Shown piece after piece: positions 32,938 to 45,436 of a stretch of 64,000 bases of DNA. Within the stretch, counting starts at the first letter, position 1. Each line of letters opens with the position of its first letter. The notes beneath the pieces were generated by a model, which did not search any database, was not told the DNA's origin, and saw only the letters and a program-made list of their open reading frames with translations. The DNA comes from Corticium candelabrum (lineage: Eukaryota > Porifera > Homoscleromorpha > Homosclerophorida > Plakinidae). The stretch is from the NCBI RefSeq assembly GCF_963422355.1, contig NC_085098.1, positions 8,098,582 through 8,162,581 of the forward strand. Direction: 5' to 3'. Both the position numbers and the translations under genes were made by a program.

Positions 32938-32947
32938 ACACACACAT
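32069..32947. repeat. Long alternating purine-pyrimidine tract, (CA)n with CGTA steps
   Basis: About 880 bases of CA repeats interspersed every 8-30 bases by CGTA, plus rare CGCA and ATAC. I saw no break in strict purine-pyrimidine alternation from the CC at 32068-32069 to the TC at 32947-32948. Such sequence favours left-handed Z-DNA. Large spurious ORFs (CVCVCV) come from this tract. Confidence 0.95.
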
Positions 32948-33300
32948 CTAATTATGTTTTATACCATAGTCTGTTCGCTGTTCTAAAGTGAAGATAACAC
33001 TAGGAAGCTAGCTAGCCAAAGCTGCGACCAAAAGGTGTCTGTACGTGTAGTTTATTGTTATGTTGTTGACGTCATAAACGAAATTAGTACAGCAATTGGG
33101 CCAACAACAGAGCTGAACATACATATTCCAGAGATAGTCGGCAAATTTAATACGTCAACTAGATTAATTTAGAGACTATCTACCATACATTTCGATTCCG
33201 TGCACTAGCTAGCTAGCTTTAAATCTAATTAGGTATATTAATTTCGTACCGAAAGCTGTTACGACCTCGCATGTCTATTGTATTTATTTCGCATATATAA
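32948..33300. other. Upstream region of the second H-NOX cyclase
   Basis: AT-rich unique sequence. The minus strand has ATG followed by GTATAA at 32967-32961, a possible ATG-only first exon with donor that mirrors ATG/GTATCG at 11853-11860 in the paralogue. The promoter probably lies here. Confidence 0.4.
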
Positions 33301-33800
33301 TACAGAGTTCGAAAAATCCGGTCGCCAAGTCGCCATATGGCGACCACTTCTAGATGGTTGGCGACTAAACGAATGGTGTTGTCGCCAATTAGGCGACTAG
33401 AAATATTTGGTAGTTTCTACTAGTCTTTAGTGACAGCGGCTCCTGGATGCGAACCACCTGCTCAACAGATGTTTTGCGTTACAATTAACATATGTTGCCG
33501 CCTTCTACGTCTATTTAGTGGCGCCCTGCAACGTATGCCGTCTACTTAGCACCTTCATACATATCCTGTAACAACGTATCACTTAGCAATCTATTGGGAA
33601 TCGTTGCTAATCTTCTTTTATGGACTCTACTGCCTGTACAGATCTGATTGGTCTCTGCCATCAGCTCCAGACAAACCCAACTAAAGACATGCAGGCGCGT
33701 ATAATTTTTCAAACAATCGCGGTCACTTCTCTATGATCCTATCCTTCCTATCTATGCTACACCAACAAATCCAATTCAACAGCTCTATCATCGACGAGAT

Positions 33801-34000
33801 NNNNNNNNNNNNNNNNNNNNNNNNNNNNNNNNNNNNNNNNNNNNNNNNNNNNNNNNNNNNNNNNNNNNNNNNNNNNNNNNNNNNNNNNNNNNNNNNNNNN
33901 NNNNNNNNNNNNNNNNNNNNNNNNNNNNNNNNNNNNNNNNNNNNNNNNNNNNNNNNNNNNNNNNNNNNNNNNNNNNNNNNNNNNNNNNNNNNNNNNNNNN
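33801..34000. other. Assembly gap (200 N)
   Basis: Exactly 200 N, probably a scaffold gap of arbitrary length. Confidence 1.
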
Positions 34001-34036
34001 GCCATTGCGCAGCAGCTTCTCCCGAATATGACATGA

Positions 34037-34342
34037 AATCCGCAGCCAATCGTAAGTGAAGGTGACGGCAACTGCCTATCTAGATCCTTTTCTATGCTGT
34101 TCAAAGGAAACGAAGAATTAGACCATCTTGAATTATTGAGACAAATAAAAACTATTATGCAGATCTTTGCAAACGGCGGGCGTAGAAAGTGGCAAAACAA
34201 ACAACTTTTCCGCAGCAAGCTGCCTGAGTATCTTGCTATCAAAAGAACTACCAGGTACGTCCAGGAGCTCATACGTCTCCTAGTGCTACTAAGAAAGTTT
34301 CGTTCAGACAAAAGTTTCTGCATGTCCAGTTCTGAAATCTAG
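34037..34342 (+). pseudogene. OTU-like cysteine protease fragment
   Basis: The reading frame starts after a TGA at 34034 and contains IVSEGDGNCLSRSFSMLF. This matches the OTU deubiquitinase active-site motif, with Asp and Cys of DGNC. No OTU catalytic His region follows before the stop at 34342. The upstream part is lost in or before the gap. OTU domains occur in several eukaryotic transposons, and the inverted ends around this ORF point the same way. A host gene exon is less likely. Confidence 0.55.
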
Positions 34343-34435
34343 ATGTTAAATGATGCCACGCGCTAGTGAAGCGCTACAATAACAAAGTTTATCAGGTGCA
34401 TTCCAAGAATTAGCTCATAGGAAACCACTTGGGTG

Positions 34436-34492
34436 TAGGGTTTTCCCTTGAGAGTAGGGTTTTCCCTTGAGAGTAGGGTTTTCCCTTGAGAG
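34436..34492. repeat. 19-bp tandem repeat, 3 copies
   Basis: TAGGGTTTTCCCTTGAGAG is repeated three times perfectly. Confidence 0.95.
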
Positions 34493-35197
34493 TTACCAGA
34501 TGTACGTACTGTTCTCATCAAATCAATAGTGGCATTGAGTCATATAGAGAATTAATTAAGAAAACGCTCGAAGAATGCTCATATCTTATTGGATGGATTG
34601 CCAGGATGTGGATGTGATGACAAACCACATAATCACATTAATTAACATTACAAAACCACACAAACCACATTTTTGTTTGGTTGTAGCTATACAATTAGTT
34701 GAAAGTTTCTATAAAATATTGAATACTCATACTATTACATAAAAAGAATCCCAAATACAATACTGTAGATTGGTGTGTTTACTAGCCAATGTTCATCCAA
34801 TGTTACTGCAAATTTCTAGTTAGGTATTAATTTAATGTCAAACATAATAATCTTGGAAAGGGTCCCAACAGTGATATTAATGACTTCTTTACTTCTGGAA
34901 TCACTGACCTAGAAACTAGTGAAAGTTTGGCAACCAACCGTTTCTCTCTGTGGCCAAAAGGCGACCAGATTCAAACACATTTTTTGACCCCTGATAATAC
35001 GTCTATACCCCAAAACATGAAACCAAAGTGTACAAATATTATACTGACAACGATCTAGGCTTGCTAGCGGTATAACAATTAACTACTGGAAGTTCTGGTA
35101 AGAATTGACTAACATTTCATAAATCCAGTTGCTAAAGTCCACATGAAGGCACAGACAACATATCACGCAAATGACAACAGAAGAAATAACTCAAATC

Positions 35198-36348
35198 TAG
35201 AACAGAGCATCTCTGTATGGCACAGGAACAGCATCCAACAAACCTACATCAAGAAACAATTAACTTCACAACCCTACATAATGCAAATTTTACTAGCAAT
35301 ACAGTAAGTATATGCTACCTCGATCAGCTAAAGCTTTCCTGTTAAAGAGCCTTGCAGCATATCGCTATACAATAATACGTTAGCAGCTTCACAAAACTGT
35401 GACCTCCACACTTCTACTACATATTACCTGTCCCGTATCACAAAGACATGTTACAATGACACTACCAGGATCCATCTCTTCTGAAATCTAAGAAACATGT
35501 CCAGTATTTATTATGGTACAGCAGCAGCAGTCTATCTAATAATATTATTTAGCTCATACGTATAACTAGCTACTGTACATTATATAAACCGTAAAAGCTC
35601 AAATAGCTCCCGAAATCAAACAAGCTCAGCCATGTCTCTACCATTTCACACCTTTAAATTTAGAGTCACAACTGTGGCGGGGCGCTTGACAAATGAGCCT
35701 CTACAAACTTCAGCACTTGTAGCATTGATCTGTGTTTAATTCCGTTACACTTTCAACAACAAGTTTTACAACAATTTTAAATTTGTTGGAACTCTTCTGA
35801 GACCAAAGTGTTAAATGCAAACATCGATGCATGAGAAGTTTTCTACATCTTCCTTAGTGTCCTTGCTACAAAAGCATTAAATGTATTACTTTCACCCATT
35901 TACCTCGATCTATCAACTTCTCTACATGTATATAGTAAGACCCTATCCCATGCTCTAGTGATTGAGTTCTGCCCAACCACTGCAGGTGACAGCTTATTGA
36001 GCAAAACACAGTATTCATATTTAGGCCACACTTATATTTCAATGTCCAACAACATTTGCCTTTGTGGCAAGGTTTGCATAATACACACTTACTGCAAGTA
36101 GGTACCCATGACAGCACTGGTCTTAACAACATCTACTCCAGTGTCTGTTCCTTGTTGTGCTTGTCTCTTTCAGCCTCATTTGTCTTAGTGGTCTTTTAAA
36201 GACTTTCTGTATGCCCGAAAGCAATGCAGTAAAAAAACTGCGCATGCTCAAAATGCCACATCATCATATTTTACTTATATTTCAGTCAGTTAGTCTAGTT
36301 TTCATATCAAAAGATCCAAGCATCAAGAAATTTAATTAATCTGGCTTT

Positions 36349-36396
<48 letters not shown>

Positions 36397-39300
36397 ACGA
36401 TAATAGTCCTTAATTAATGGTATATCTGTCCACTAAATCGGTCACAGCTTGTCATTACATCCATGTCTTCGATGAAGACATAATATACACATAATATATC
36501 GGTACATGTATATTCCTACACACTATGTTAAATACTGTATGTATCTAAAATGACATGTACATTTACAAGTAGTTACCTCCATAATTGTTGTATTCCTGTT
36601 TATTCAAAACTTCTAACACAATCTAACTACCTTCACTGCAGCAGCTACATTGAGACCTGAACTGGCACCAACACAAAAACCTTCTTCATGCAGTAGCCGA
36701 AATGTCTAACATTTGATGAAACATATCAAACTGCATGTTAATCAGATATAGTAAGTCAGGTCATGTACTCACCATTTCGACAGACTCCTTATCTGATACA
36801 AACACCGCATCATCCAAAGAAGTGCCCCTAAGATTATCAGTTACTCGACCTTGTCCAATGCCTATGTTTACACACAGTTTCTCTATTATCAACATACCAA
36901 TTACACCGCAAACCATAAACCTTCAGTAATTGATGTTCCACTGCGATCACCCAAATTGCCAGTTTTGAACCAGTTATACAAAACACTGCCCTAAACATTT
37001 TAAAGCATGAATGTTAAAAACACCTGCAAACACTACTTGCAGTGTCATCACAACTAATAGATTGATAACCAAGAGTTGTCACTGTATGCAAATCCAGTAA
37101 TTCAATTTATCAGAGTCTCACATTTATTATCTGCCAATGCAACTGAGTCACTCACTTCTATGATTCAACTATACCGCATGTAACAAACAGGTGATGTAAT
37201 GCTAAATTGTCTCATACACCAACTTTATGGTTGACATTTTAGTACAGTACTAGCTTGATAAGCCCAGTTTCTCCAGCAAAATTGATATTAGTAGGCTTAC
37301 GCTATGGGAGCTGTAATGGTGTTCACAGCCCATTATCATTATGGTTCACTATTTCACTTATAGCCAGCCATCAGTAACTCAAGACTTGAAGTTAACCACC
37401 AGTATTTCACATGCATGGTCTCGAACTTCGGGGACGTTGATTTGCTGACAAGCAAATTATATAGTTATACCAAATCAACCGTCCTGTGCATGCGTTAGAG
37501 ATTGGATAAATGCTAACCTACTTTGGGCCTAAAGCAATTCTAGTTAACTTTATGCTATCAACCTTTCTAATTGTGTTAGAAAGACACAGTGTACATTCTA
37601 TTTCATATCTAATGTTTATTGCTGAAAATAGTTCACATACTGGGGGATCAGCAAGAACTGCCTTGATCTTTCTGTTTTGAGACTTCAAGAAACTAGCAAC
37701 ACCTGCAATGCAATAAATTCTAAACAGAACCAGTATATAAACAAAGATAGGAAAATCAATCAGATTGAATTCAATCAAGTAATAGCTAGATAGAACAACA
37801 GTGTCAAAATCTTGTACACATACCTGCCAACGTACCACCAGTACCCGTACCAAACACAACTGCATCTACTTTGCCATCTTATATAACAAAACAATTTTAT
37901 AGCTTACACACTGTAACGCTAAAAGCAAACAAAACACACTGGTTTGTCTCCATATTTCAGGACCGGTAGTTTCAAAATGAGCTTGTCTGTTTGCAGTGTT
38001 ATCAAACTAAACAAAGCCTTAATTATCATTAAATCTCACTAAAACAAGAACCAAACAACACACAAAGTCATAGAATCTGACCATGACCCAATGTAAATAT
38101 GAATTCTGTAACAGCATGCGTAAGAATTAACAAAAAGAGGCAAGTCCATAAAAGTGCCAAACAAATCCCCAGTACGTACCTTATCTGTCAAAATACAAGC
38201 AAAGAAATTCAATTAAATATATCGGAGTTGGAGAAGCTATTTGTATAGTAAGAAATAACAAAACTTTGTATTAAAGCAGAGAGCTAAAGAAAACGTCTAC
38301 AATTCATCTGCTTAATATCCTTCAGTTATCAATTACTTGTCAATTACTCTACTATCAGCAGACCAGCACACTGTCACATTCTTTTAGACTCTTGTTGTCA
38401 ATAAGAGTTTCTGCATGCTCTTACTAAACAGGGTCTTTTATTGCAAAAAAACTCCCAGCAATTGCATCAAAGCCTCCGAATTTGACTTTTGGTAGAGCTT
38501 GTAGTTAGACTAATACGTTGTCTCAAAATCATGTCCATAGATTTATAAAACTTCATTAATTAATTACACAATGACTTGTAAATAATTTTGTAGCACTGTA
38601 ACCAATTTTCATGTGTTAAGTAGTACCGAAACATCTCAAGTGTAAAATATCAGTAGAAGTACAGACAGGAAAGCAGTTGGTCCTTCAAAGTTACATGATT
38701 ATCACTCACTAGAAAATGTAATAAGACCCAAACTCCTTTTGTACAAGTACCCATTTTTCATCTCCGTCTACTACACACTCTTTACAGTCAGGTGTCATAT
38801 TGCCAAATGCACATTGCACATTATAAGTACATATACGTATGATATGTCCATAAAACGGATAAAGCACAAAGGGTTTTGACAAATGGAAAAATGTTGATTC
38901 TTGTCAACAAAAGTATGTTGCTCTGTTTAGCTTCCAGTTTGTTTATGGCAGGTCCAGTCTAGATCTTGACTAAATAGAAATTTAATTTGATGTATGCACG
39001 CGCAATGATATTACGCTTTGTTGTAGAATGACTTAATTGGCATCCTAAAGCTTTGTATCAATAACTCCGGATCTGAAAGTGTTAATTAACAGCGCATGGA
39101 GTCAAGCGACTGTTTGTGTTCCACTTGGTATCAGCATCTCTTGTTTAGTGTCCATTTTGGTATCCAACATTTTTGTATGCAGTGCAATGAAAACTGCATG
39201 CACGTGCTCAAAATGTCATATGATCATTACCTTTTTTATTTATCGGTCAGTCCAGGTTTCATGTCCAAATATCCAAACATAAAAAATTTAGTTGGTCTGG

Positions 39301-42300
39301 CCTTACCTGCATGACAATGTTTACAGTAGAAGAGAACAAGAAGCAAAATGCTGTCTAATAACAGGGTAGTTTGGAATGACTCAGTCAGAAGGATTTGTGG
39401 TGTGGGAAGGGGATGCCACGTGGACACTATGTTTGTGGCAACTGGCTTACCGCCTATGAGCCACATGCGGTTCTCACATGCAAGTATTTTTAGTCATGAG
39501 TAGTGGCCAATCCCTAGCCACCTACATAATATGAGTTTAAGTGTGTTGGCCAAGTATAGTAAGAGCTAGCTTCTGCTGTCACTGAAACTTATCTTGAACT
39601 AAATTGACCTGTTAACTTGATGCCACTTATATCAAGCATAGTTTGTAATACAAACTGTTGATTACGTTGACAAAGCCATGCAAGTACATTAATCATCACT
39701 ACTGAAATACTGTATATGCCACTGTACAAAACAACATCCTACTTGATCTGTCCATACGGCATTCTCTGTTCTTTCAGCAAATCGCTTTGCCTATTAAGGA
39801 AACAAGATGATTCAGATGTTACTAAGATAGCTCATGGAATACCTATCTATCTATAGTCTCACTTGATGATTGTAATTTTCTGGATCTTCGTAAGGAACAG
39901 CTGGCACAGGCCTGACATCAGCACCAAGAATCTTCAATGTATCAATCTTTTCCTAAAATACGCAACACATATCAATGCATAAACCAGACCATATCAAACC
40001 AAACAAACAACCTGTGACTGAGTATTAGGCATATAAATCACACACTTGTAGCCCAAAGCATTGCACATGTGTGCCAATCCAATACCTACATGATTAACAT
40101 AAAAATGTATCATCTCCATTTGAAAATTAGTAGACTTTGCACCACAGTATGTTCCATATTTACATACAAATTACCAGTGCTCAATGCCGTAAAACAAAAC
40201 TCTTGCCTGTGTTTCCAGCTGTTCCTTCTACCACTGTGCCACCTGCCCTTATTCTACCTACACAATAGGAACAGCTTCATACACATAATTACCGCATTAT
40301 CGTTTATTTCTGTGGTCTTAAATTACTGCGATTTGATAAATTGCTGCAAATTAAATTTCCGCATTCCAATCAGGAAGACAGTTTTAGTACACACATGTAC
40401 ATGGAACAGTGACTTGCTGAAACTCCGAGCATAGGCCTAAATATCTGCAAATTTTATTTGTGTGCTCCGTAATTTCTTCGTAGGATTCACAGAAATATCA
40501 TGATCACAGAAATAGCCTGGTTATACAGTAACAGTAATTGACAATACTCTCTATAAATTACTCACACCTTGCTCCTGAGCATCTTTTATCAGAAATAATG
40601 CAGCCCTGTCTTTGACCGACCCACCAGGATTGAGAAATTCTGCCTTCACCAAAATCTCACATCCTGCATTATTTACTTCATCATGCCAACTTCATACACC
40701 ATATACTCTATATATTCACATAGTCATGCATGCATCTGTAGACATTATACAAAAAATTTTAAAATAGAGAACATTGTTGGGGCAAGCCTCAGTGGAAACA
40801 GACACAAAAAACAGTGATTTGTCAAAAGGATTTGCATAGAAGAAACTTGAGTTTATATGTAGTTAAACACAAACTGATTCCAACACCTCTGCAACACAGA
40901 ACGTAAACCACTTTGTGGTATACATTGATGTGATTGCTCACACTGTAATACTTTAGCAAAGAAAGTTACCTGTAAATTTGGCTGCTTCAAACCAAGCTGC
41001 GAGTATTTCATTCACAGCCAGACGTGGACACGCATTTGGTTATTGTGGAGAACATGCACGTATATATAGCACTAACGTAAATTTCTTTGTAAAGAGAAGT
41101 GTTCTCACATTCAGTTGCATTTTTGGCCGCAGTTGTCAAACTAAGAGCACAATCCTGTTTGCACATTGTCTTATTAGTCCTGTCAGACTGGCGCGCAGCA
41201 ACCTGGAGAGTCAAACCCTAGCTATTACACCTGCATTGTGACATCACAAACCATCATGTCTGTAATTGGCTCAAAATCAATGTCATTTCCAGTCGCTCCT
41301 ACCAACATACACATCTCACACACAGTACAGTATACTTAGGAAGGGTCTCGCCAAGGCTTGCTCCAATAAAATGCAAATGTATAAGTCTATTAATTGGCAC
41401 CAATGAAAGCTATGACATTTATACCTACAGCGCATGTACATGCACTAAAGCTTGCATAAACGTATGACTAAATAGATATGCACAAATCAAATGTAACTAC
41501 CATATAAGATGAAATATTGGTGGGGAAATTTATTATGGCAGATTGGTGGATTTTTTAGCGAGCGCCAGTATAAAATCTTCCATCAATTTGGCAACCGGGA
41601 TATGTTGACATCACCACCCACGTGAATCAAGCATCATGCGATGTGGCGTGGATGAGGTTACAAGATGGTAGCCACTGCTTGCTGTCTGTTGTGCCTACAC
41701 TGTCAGGTTAAACATGAGAATGAGGCCATGCCGCTATCAATGAAGCATAGGTGAAGTCATGCGGGTTAAATTCAGTAATCGCAAACTCCTCCATGAAGCA
41801 GCCACTTATATTATAACTACGTAGTGGGTGGGGAATATCGCATATATCAATTATCCAACAATGATGTCCAACCACTAAAATAAAATCCGCCAATATGCTT
41901 TTACCATCAATTTTTAGCAACCCGCCAAAATAAATTCCCACCAATGTTTCATCTTATGGTATTCATCTTCAGACATTAAATGTTATAATCTATAACTAGG
42001 GTTTGAGTGGCCAAAAAGAGTCAGGGGCGAATCCAGAAGCTGTCCCATGGTGCACCGGATACCCCAACCACCAAAGAGCAAACTGAAAATTCATCATTAA
42101 TCTACTTTCAATTCTGGCACCACTGCAAAATGAACAACCTAACACCAGACACTGAGAGCCGTATATAGACTAACACCAGAGCCCGTCTGACTAACATTTA
42201 AAACAATTAACTTAAGCCTCGTGGTTCCTCAGCACTCTGCATGCTGTAGCTCTTGAAGTTCACGTGACATTTAGTGGATGTACTTGACAATTTAAGCCCT

Positions 42301-43186
42301 TTGAAAATCACGCAAAAGTTTGGACACTCCCCAAATTTTTTCTGGATCCGCCCATAAAAGTAGGCTCTTCAAAGACAACCAAATAACTGATACAAGTTTA
42401 CATTATCTAAGTGGATTAAGTCAATTTGACTCTACCTTGTATAAAAGCCACAATGTTTGAATGCCAGACATGCACAATGACAAAAGCAACACTATACACA
42501 AGTCATGCTACAAACCATGCAGCAAGCAGATTGGTGCCTAGCTTGTTTTCTCAACCTAGTAAGAGTGTTTGACAGTGTAACACCTACCGTAGCTATACAA
42601 CATGCAGGGCGGACCAACCTTGTCATTAATTAATGCAATGTAATTTTTGCACATACACATCTAGTTAAATTCAAAGTCATTAGGCATAAACCCATTAATA
42701 CAATTATTGTACGTACCACTAAAGCAAAACTGTTAACTAAACACGGCCTCTAGTCTAAAATATATACTTACAAGTTAGTAACTATATTTCCAGACTAATT
42801 AATTAAATAAACTGTAACGAATTACAACGCCAACCTGTCTGTCTGCTGACGGTGTCCAACTTTATCAGAGGCGTACTTCGCGAACATAAAACCGAGAAAT
42901 ATTTATTACTAATTATAGCCACAATATTAGAGCTAGGTCCAACTTTCCAACGGTGTTCATAAACCCCGATGTTACACCTGCAGCCAAAACATATAAATCC
43001 AACTAAACGCTTGCCAACAAATCAAACTCACGTACATTGATCTAGCACGTACTCAGCAAAGACTCGTACATGTACTAGACAATTAATCCGTCGCCTATAC
43101 TACAAACAACAGTTACCTAGAACGTTCCCAGCAGTAAAACATCTCACTCTTGTTTTCAACGCATACAAAAAAGTCGCCCTCCTCAT
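35198..43186 (-). CDS. PLP-dependent cysteine synthase, probably mitochondrial
   Basis: This fold-type II enzyme would make cysteine from sulfide and an activated serine (O-acetylserine-type). Exon 1 (43186-43117) encodes [17 protein letters not shown], basic and without acids, like a mitochondrial presequence. Exons 42977-42944 and 42875-42835 give [18 protein letters not shown]. About 40667-40570 carries [15 protein letters not shown] with the PLP lysine. Later exons include [10 protein letters not shown] (about 40246), [13 protein letters not shown] (39955), [19 protein letters not shown] (38009), [12 protein letters not shown] (37878), [15 protein letters not shown] (36960-36830), [15 protein letters not shown] (36690) and [20 protein letters not shown] (35490-35340). 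There is no heme domain and no CBS regulatory pair, unlike animal cystathionine beta-synthase. The layout resembles fungal and bacterial cysteine synthases. A 10 kb transposon begins six bases upstream of the ATG. Confidence 0.88.
36160..36393. repeat. Dispersed repeat copy A and (CA)n tract
   Basis: Positions 36160-36350 resemble 39110-39305 in the same orientation (shared GCTCAAAATG and AATTTA..TGG..TGGC.TT blocks), clearly diverged. A CA microsatellite follows at about 36352-36393. Both are in introns of the cysteine synthase gene. Confidence 0.6.
39110..39305. repeat. Dispersed repeat copy B
   Basis: Diverged second copy of the repeat at 36160-36350, same orientation, in the intron of the cysteine synthase gene between 39740 and 38010. 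No coding potential is seen. Confidence 0.55.
41500..41964. mobile_element. MITE with inverted repeats of about 45 bp
   Basis: The left end reads ACCATATAAGATGAAATATT then GGTGGGGAAATTTATTATGG. The reverse complement of the right end reads ACCATAAGATGAAACATT then GGTGGGAATTTATTTTGG. A second inverted block (GGCGGATTTTA-like) lies inside. No ORF is credible. It is in the largest intron of the cysteine synthase gene (42834 to about 40668). Confidence 0.8.
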
Positions 43187-43454
43187 ACTGTAGGGTAATC
43201 CGGGGCAACTCCGTGAACACTTTAGAACATGCCCGTATGTTGCTACGTGAAAGTGTTGTAGTCGCTTGATTTTACTACCGTGTGGAGCAGTAGCCTTCTG
43301 CCAATCAGCACGTGGGCAGTCGTCTCTAAAATCTTAATCGTTCTTGAGGTAATTCGGGACTTTCGTCGACACTGTTAATCTTGTGGATGGGGCAACTTCG
43401 AATTCGTGAACAGAGTTTTGTTCTGGCAACTACGACTTTACGAATGGTTGTAAT

Positions 43455-45403
43455 CCTTGGCGGATCATATAAAGAATGCGCACCACTCCTCTAAAACGCG
43501 CCAAATAGGTGGTGCGAAGCGTGCTCAGCCACGTGTTGATTCTAGTAATATAAAATACCCGTATACTCTCTTTATCAGTCACGATTTAGGGTCTGCCCCA
43601 CCATTAACGTTGCAGGTGGCACAATAAATGCAGGTTGCTTACATAAACCAACAGAACAGGAATGGCTACGGCTAATTTGCAGAGAGTAGACATCCGTTCT
43701 TGCGTACGCTAGTTACCTGCCTTGTTCGCGCGAAAATTATGGCGGCTGCTGATATTTACGCAAACGTGCATGGAGTTTGCTTTAGTCCTGATACACAGCG
43801 TGATGTCATCGATTTCATGTAGCTTCGAGGACTTATTTCAAGGCAAGAACAATGCAACAACTGTCATGGTGTGGCCATGGCAATAAAATCGTTTAAAAGA
43901 TGCAAGGACGGTTATATTTGGAGATGTCCTGAAAAAAACTGCAGAATGCAACGGTAATTTTTAAGTTTGCAAGATGTGGTACCCTAAAACATTATATTAC
44001 TATAAACAGAAATTCTTCATTATATATATACTATAGTTCAGTTCGACGTGATTCATTTTTTCAACAATCAAATGTTCCTTTGACAACTTGGTTACTTGTA
44101 ATCTACCACTGGTGTTTTGAGACACCTGTGTCTCAAATGAAGGATGTTTGTAAAGTATCTCTAGTCACTGGCATCCAGATGTACCAGTACCTAGGAGATG
44201 TGTGCTTGTGGAAACTCCAACAAAATGTTATTAGACTTGGTGGCATTGGTCCAGTTCAGTCCAACGTTGTTGAAATAGACGAATCCTGTTTTTCCCACAA
44301 ACCGAAGGTAATTGCATTGAACATTACATTGTTGACTGTTAAGAGTTATCCTGTGAAATTATACAGCATCACAGAGGAAGAGCACCACGTGACCCAGTGT
44401 GGGTTTTTGAAATTGTTGATGTAACACAGCAGCCAGCACTGGGTTACATGGAAATAGTTCCAAGAAGAGATGCTGCGAGACTTTTACGGATCGTAGCACA
44501 ACACGTACTGCCTGGCACAATAGTACATTTTGACGAATGGAGAGCGTACAATCGGATTAACACACTCCCCCTGGTGGCAGCTCACAGGACAGTTAACCAC
44601 TCTCTAAATTTTGTGGACCCTGGCACTGGAGTACACACTCAACATATTGAATCATATTGGAATCGAGTGAAAACAAAACTGAAAAAAATGAAAGGGTGCC
44701 ATCGCCATATGCTGCCGTCATATTTGGATCAATTCATGTGGCTGGAGCGTTATGGCGTAACTCACGCGGCAGCCTTTGCCGCCATCACGTTGGATATCAG
44801 CCAGTGGTATCCAGTACCCTAGCTGGGTGTCTCTCAACTTCTTCTAGCGTTGCAGTTTAACCTAAATAGTTGTGTTGTAATAGTAAGTTCAACTTGTCTT
44901 ATAACAGTAGTAGGTAATTACGTAAAAAGCTGACAAACCTTGGTCTATTTTTGCAAATGTGTAGTTGCCCGGATGGGATTAATATTAATTGATATAGGTT
45001 GGGTTGCAACTTCGTTGTTGTTGAAATAAGTCCTCGACGCTGCATGAAATCGATGACATCACGCTGTGGATCGGGACTAAAGCAAACTTCATGCACGCTT
45101 GCGTAAATATCAGCAGCCGCCATAATTTTCGCGCGAACAAGGCAGTTAGCTAGCGTACGCAAGAACGGATGTCTACTCTCTGCAAATTAGCCGTAGCCAC
45201 TCCTGTTCTGTTGGTTTATGTAAGCAACCTGCATTTATTGTGCCACCTGCAACGTTAATTGTGGGACAGACCCTAAATCGTGACTGATAATGAGAGTATA
45301 CGGGTATTTTATATTACTAGAATCAACACGTGGCTGAGCACGCTTCGCACCACCTATTTGGCGCGTTTTAGAGGGGTGGTGCGCATTCTTTATATGATCC
45401 TAA
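43455..45403 (+). mobile_element. Merlin-like (IS1595/ISXO2-type) element with arms of about 390 bp
   Basis: Long inverted arms: about 43457-43855 and 45005-45403, with outer ends GGATCATATAAAGAATGCGC and its complement. The arms match at most positions, including GTAGACATCCGTTCTTGCG and the stretch coding the transposase N-terminus. No 8-9 bp target duplication is visible at the flanks I compared. Confidence 0.82.
43739..44822 (+). pseudogene. Merlin/ISXO2-like transposase, degenerate
   Basis: The N-terminus starts at ATG 43739 and has a zinc-ribbon-like CNNCHG...GYIWRCPEKNC. A probable intron (about 43953-44036) joins to RRDSFFQQSNVPLTTW. The DDE core is VEIDES (44275), VHFDEWRAYN (44525) and HIESYWNRVKTKLKKMKG (44645), typical of ISXO2-like transposases. 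An in-frame TAG stands at 43820-43822, where the right arm still codes Gln. The two main ORFs (to 44424 and from 44397) are in different frames, so there is at least one frameshift. The element cannot make a full protein as read. Confidence 0.85.
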
Positions 45404-45436
45404 CTCTCGTCTTTAATTAAAGGAGAGTTGACAACC

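Larger units (their letters stand above)
33305..34990. mobile_element. Possible transposon remnant with similar inverted ends
   Basis: The left end has GTTCGAAAAATCCGGTCGCC near 33305-33325. The reverse complement of the right end has GTTTGAATCTGGTCGCC near 34960-34976. Short inverted blocks around GGCGACC recur. The interior includes an assembly gap and an OTU-like ORF. The link between the two ends is tentative. Confidence 0.35.

Noticed and set aside
31983..32947. Three minus-strand ORFs of about 300 codons, all Cys/Val/Thr/Arg
   Set aside because: They are translations of the CA/CGTA repeat, open in all three frames, with no other protein feature.
34436..34492. CRISPR-like array
   Set aside because: Three abutting 19-mers without spacers in a eukaryotic genome; a simple tandem repeat.
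41236..41312. Possible extra minus-strand exon (frame with [18 protein letters not shown], flanked by AG and GT)
   Set aside because: It does not match cysteine synthase, and phases already join the exons at 42835 and about 40667; probably chance.
35198..44822. Bacterial contamination, suggested by cysteine synthase and ISXO2-type transposase
   Set aside because: Both genes are split by introns and lie inside animal-type sequence with eukaryotic transposons.
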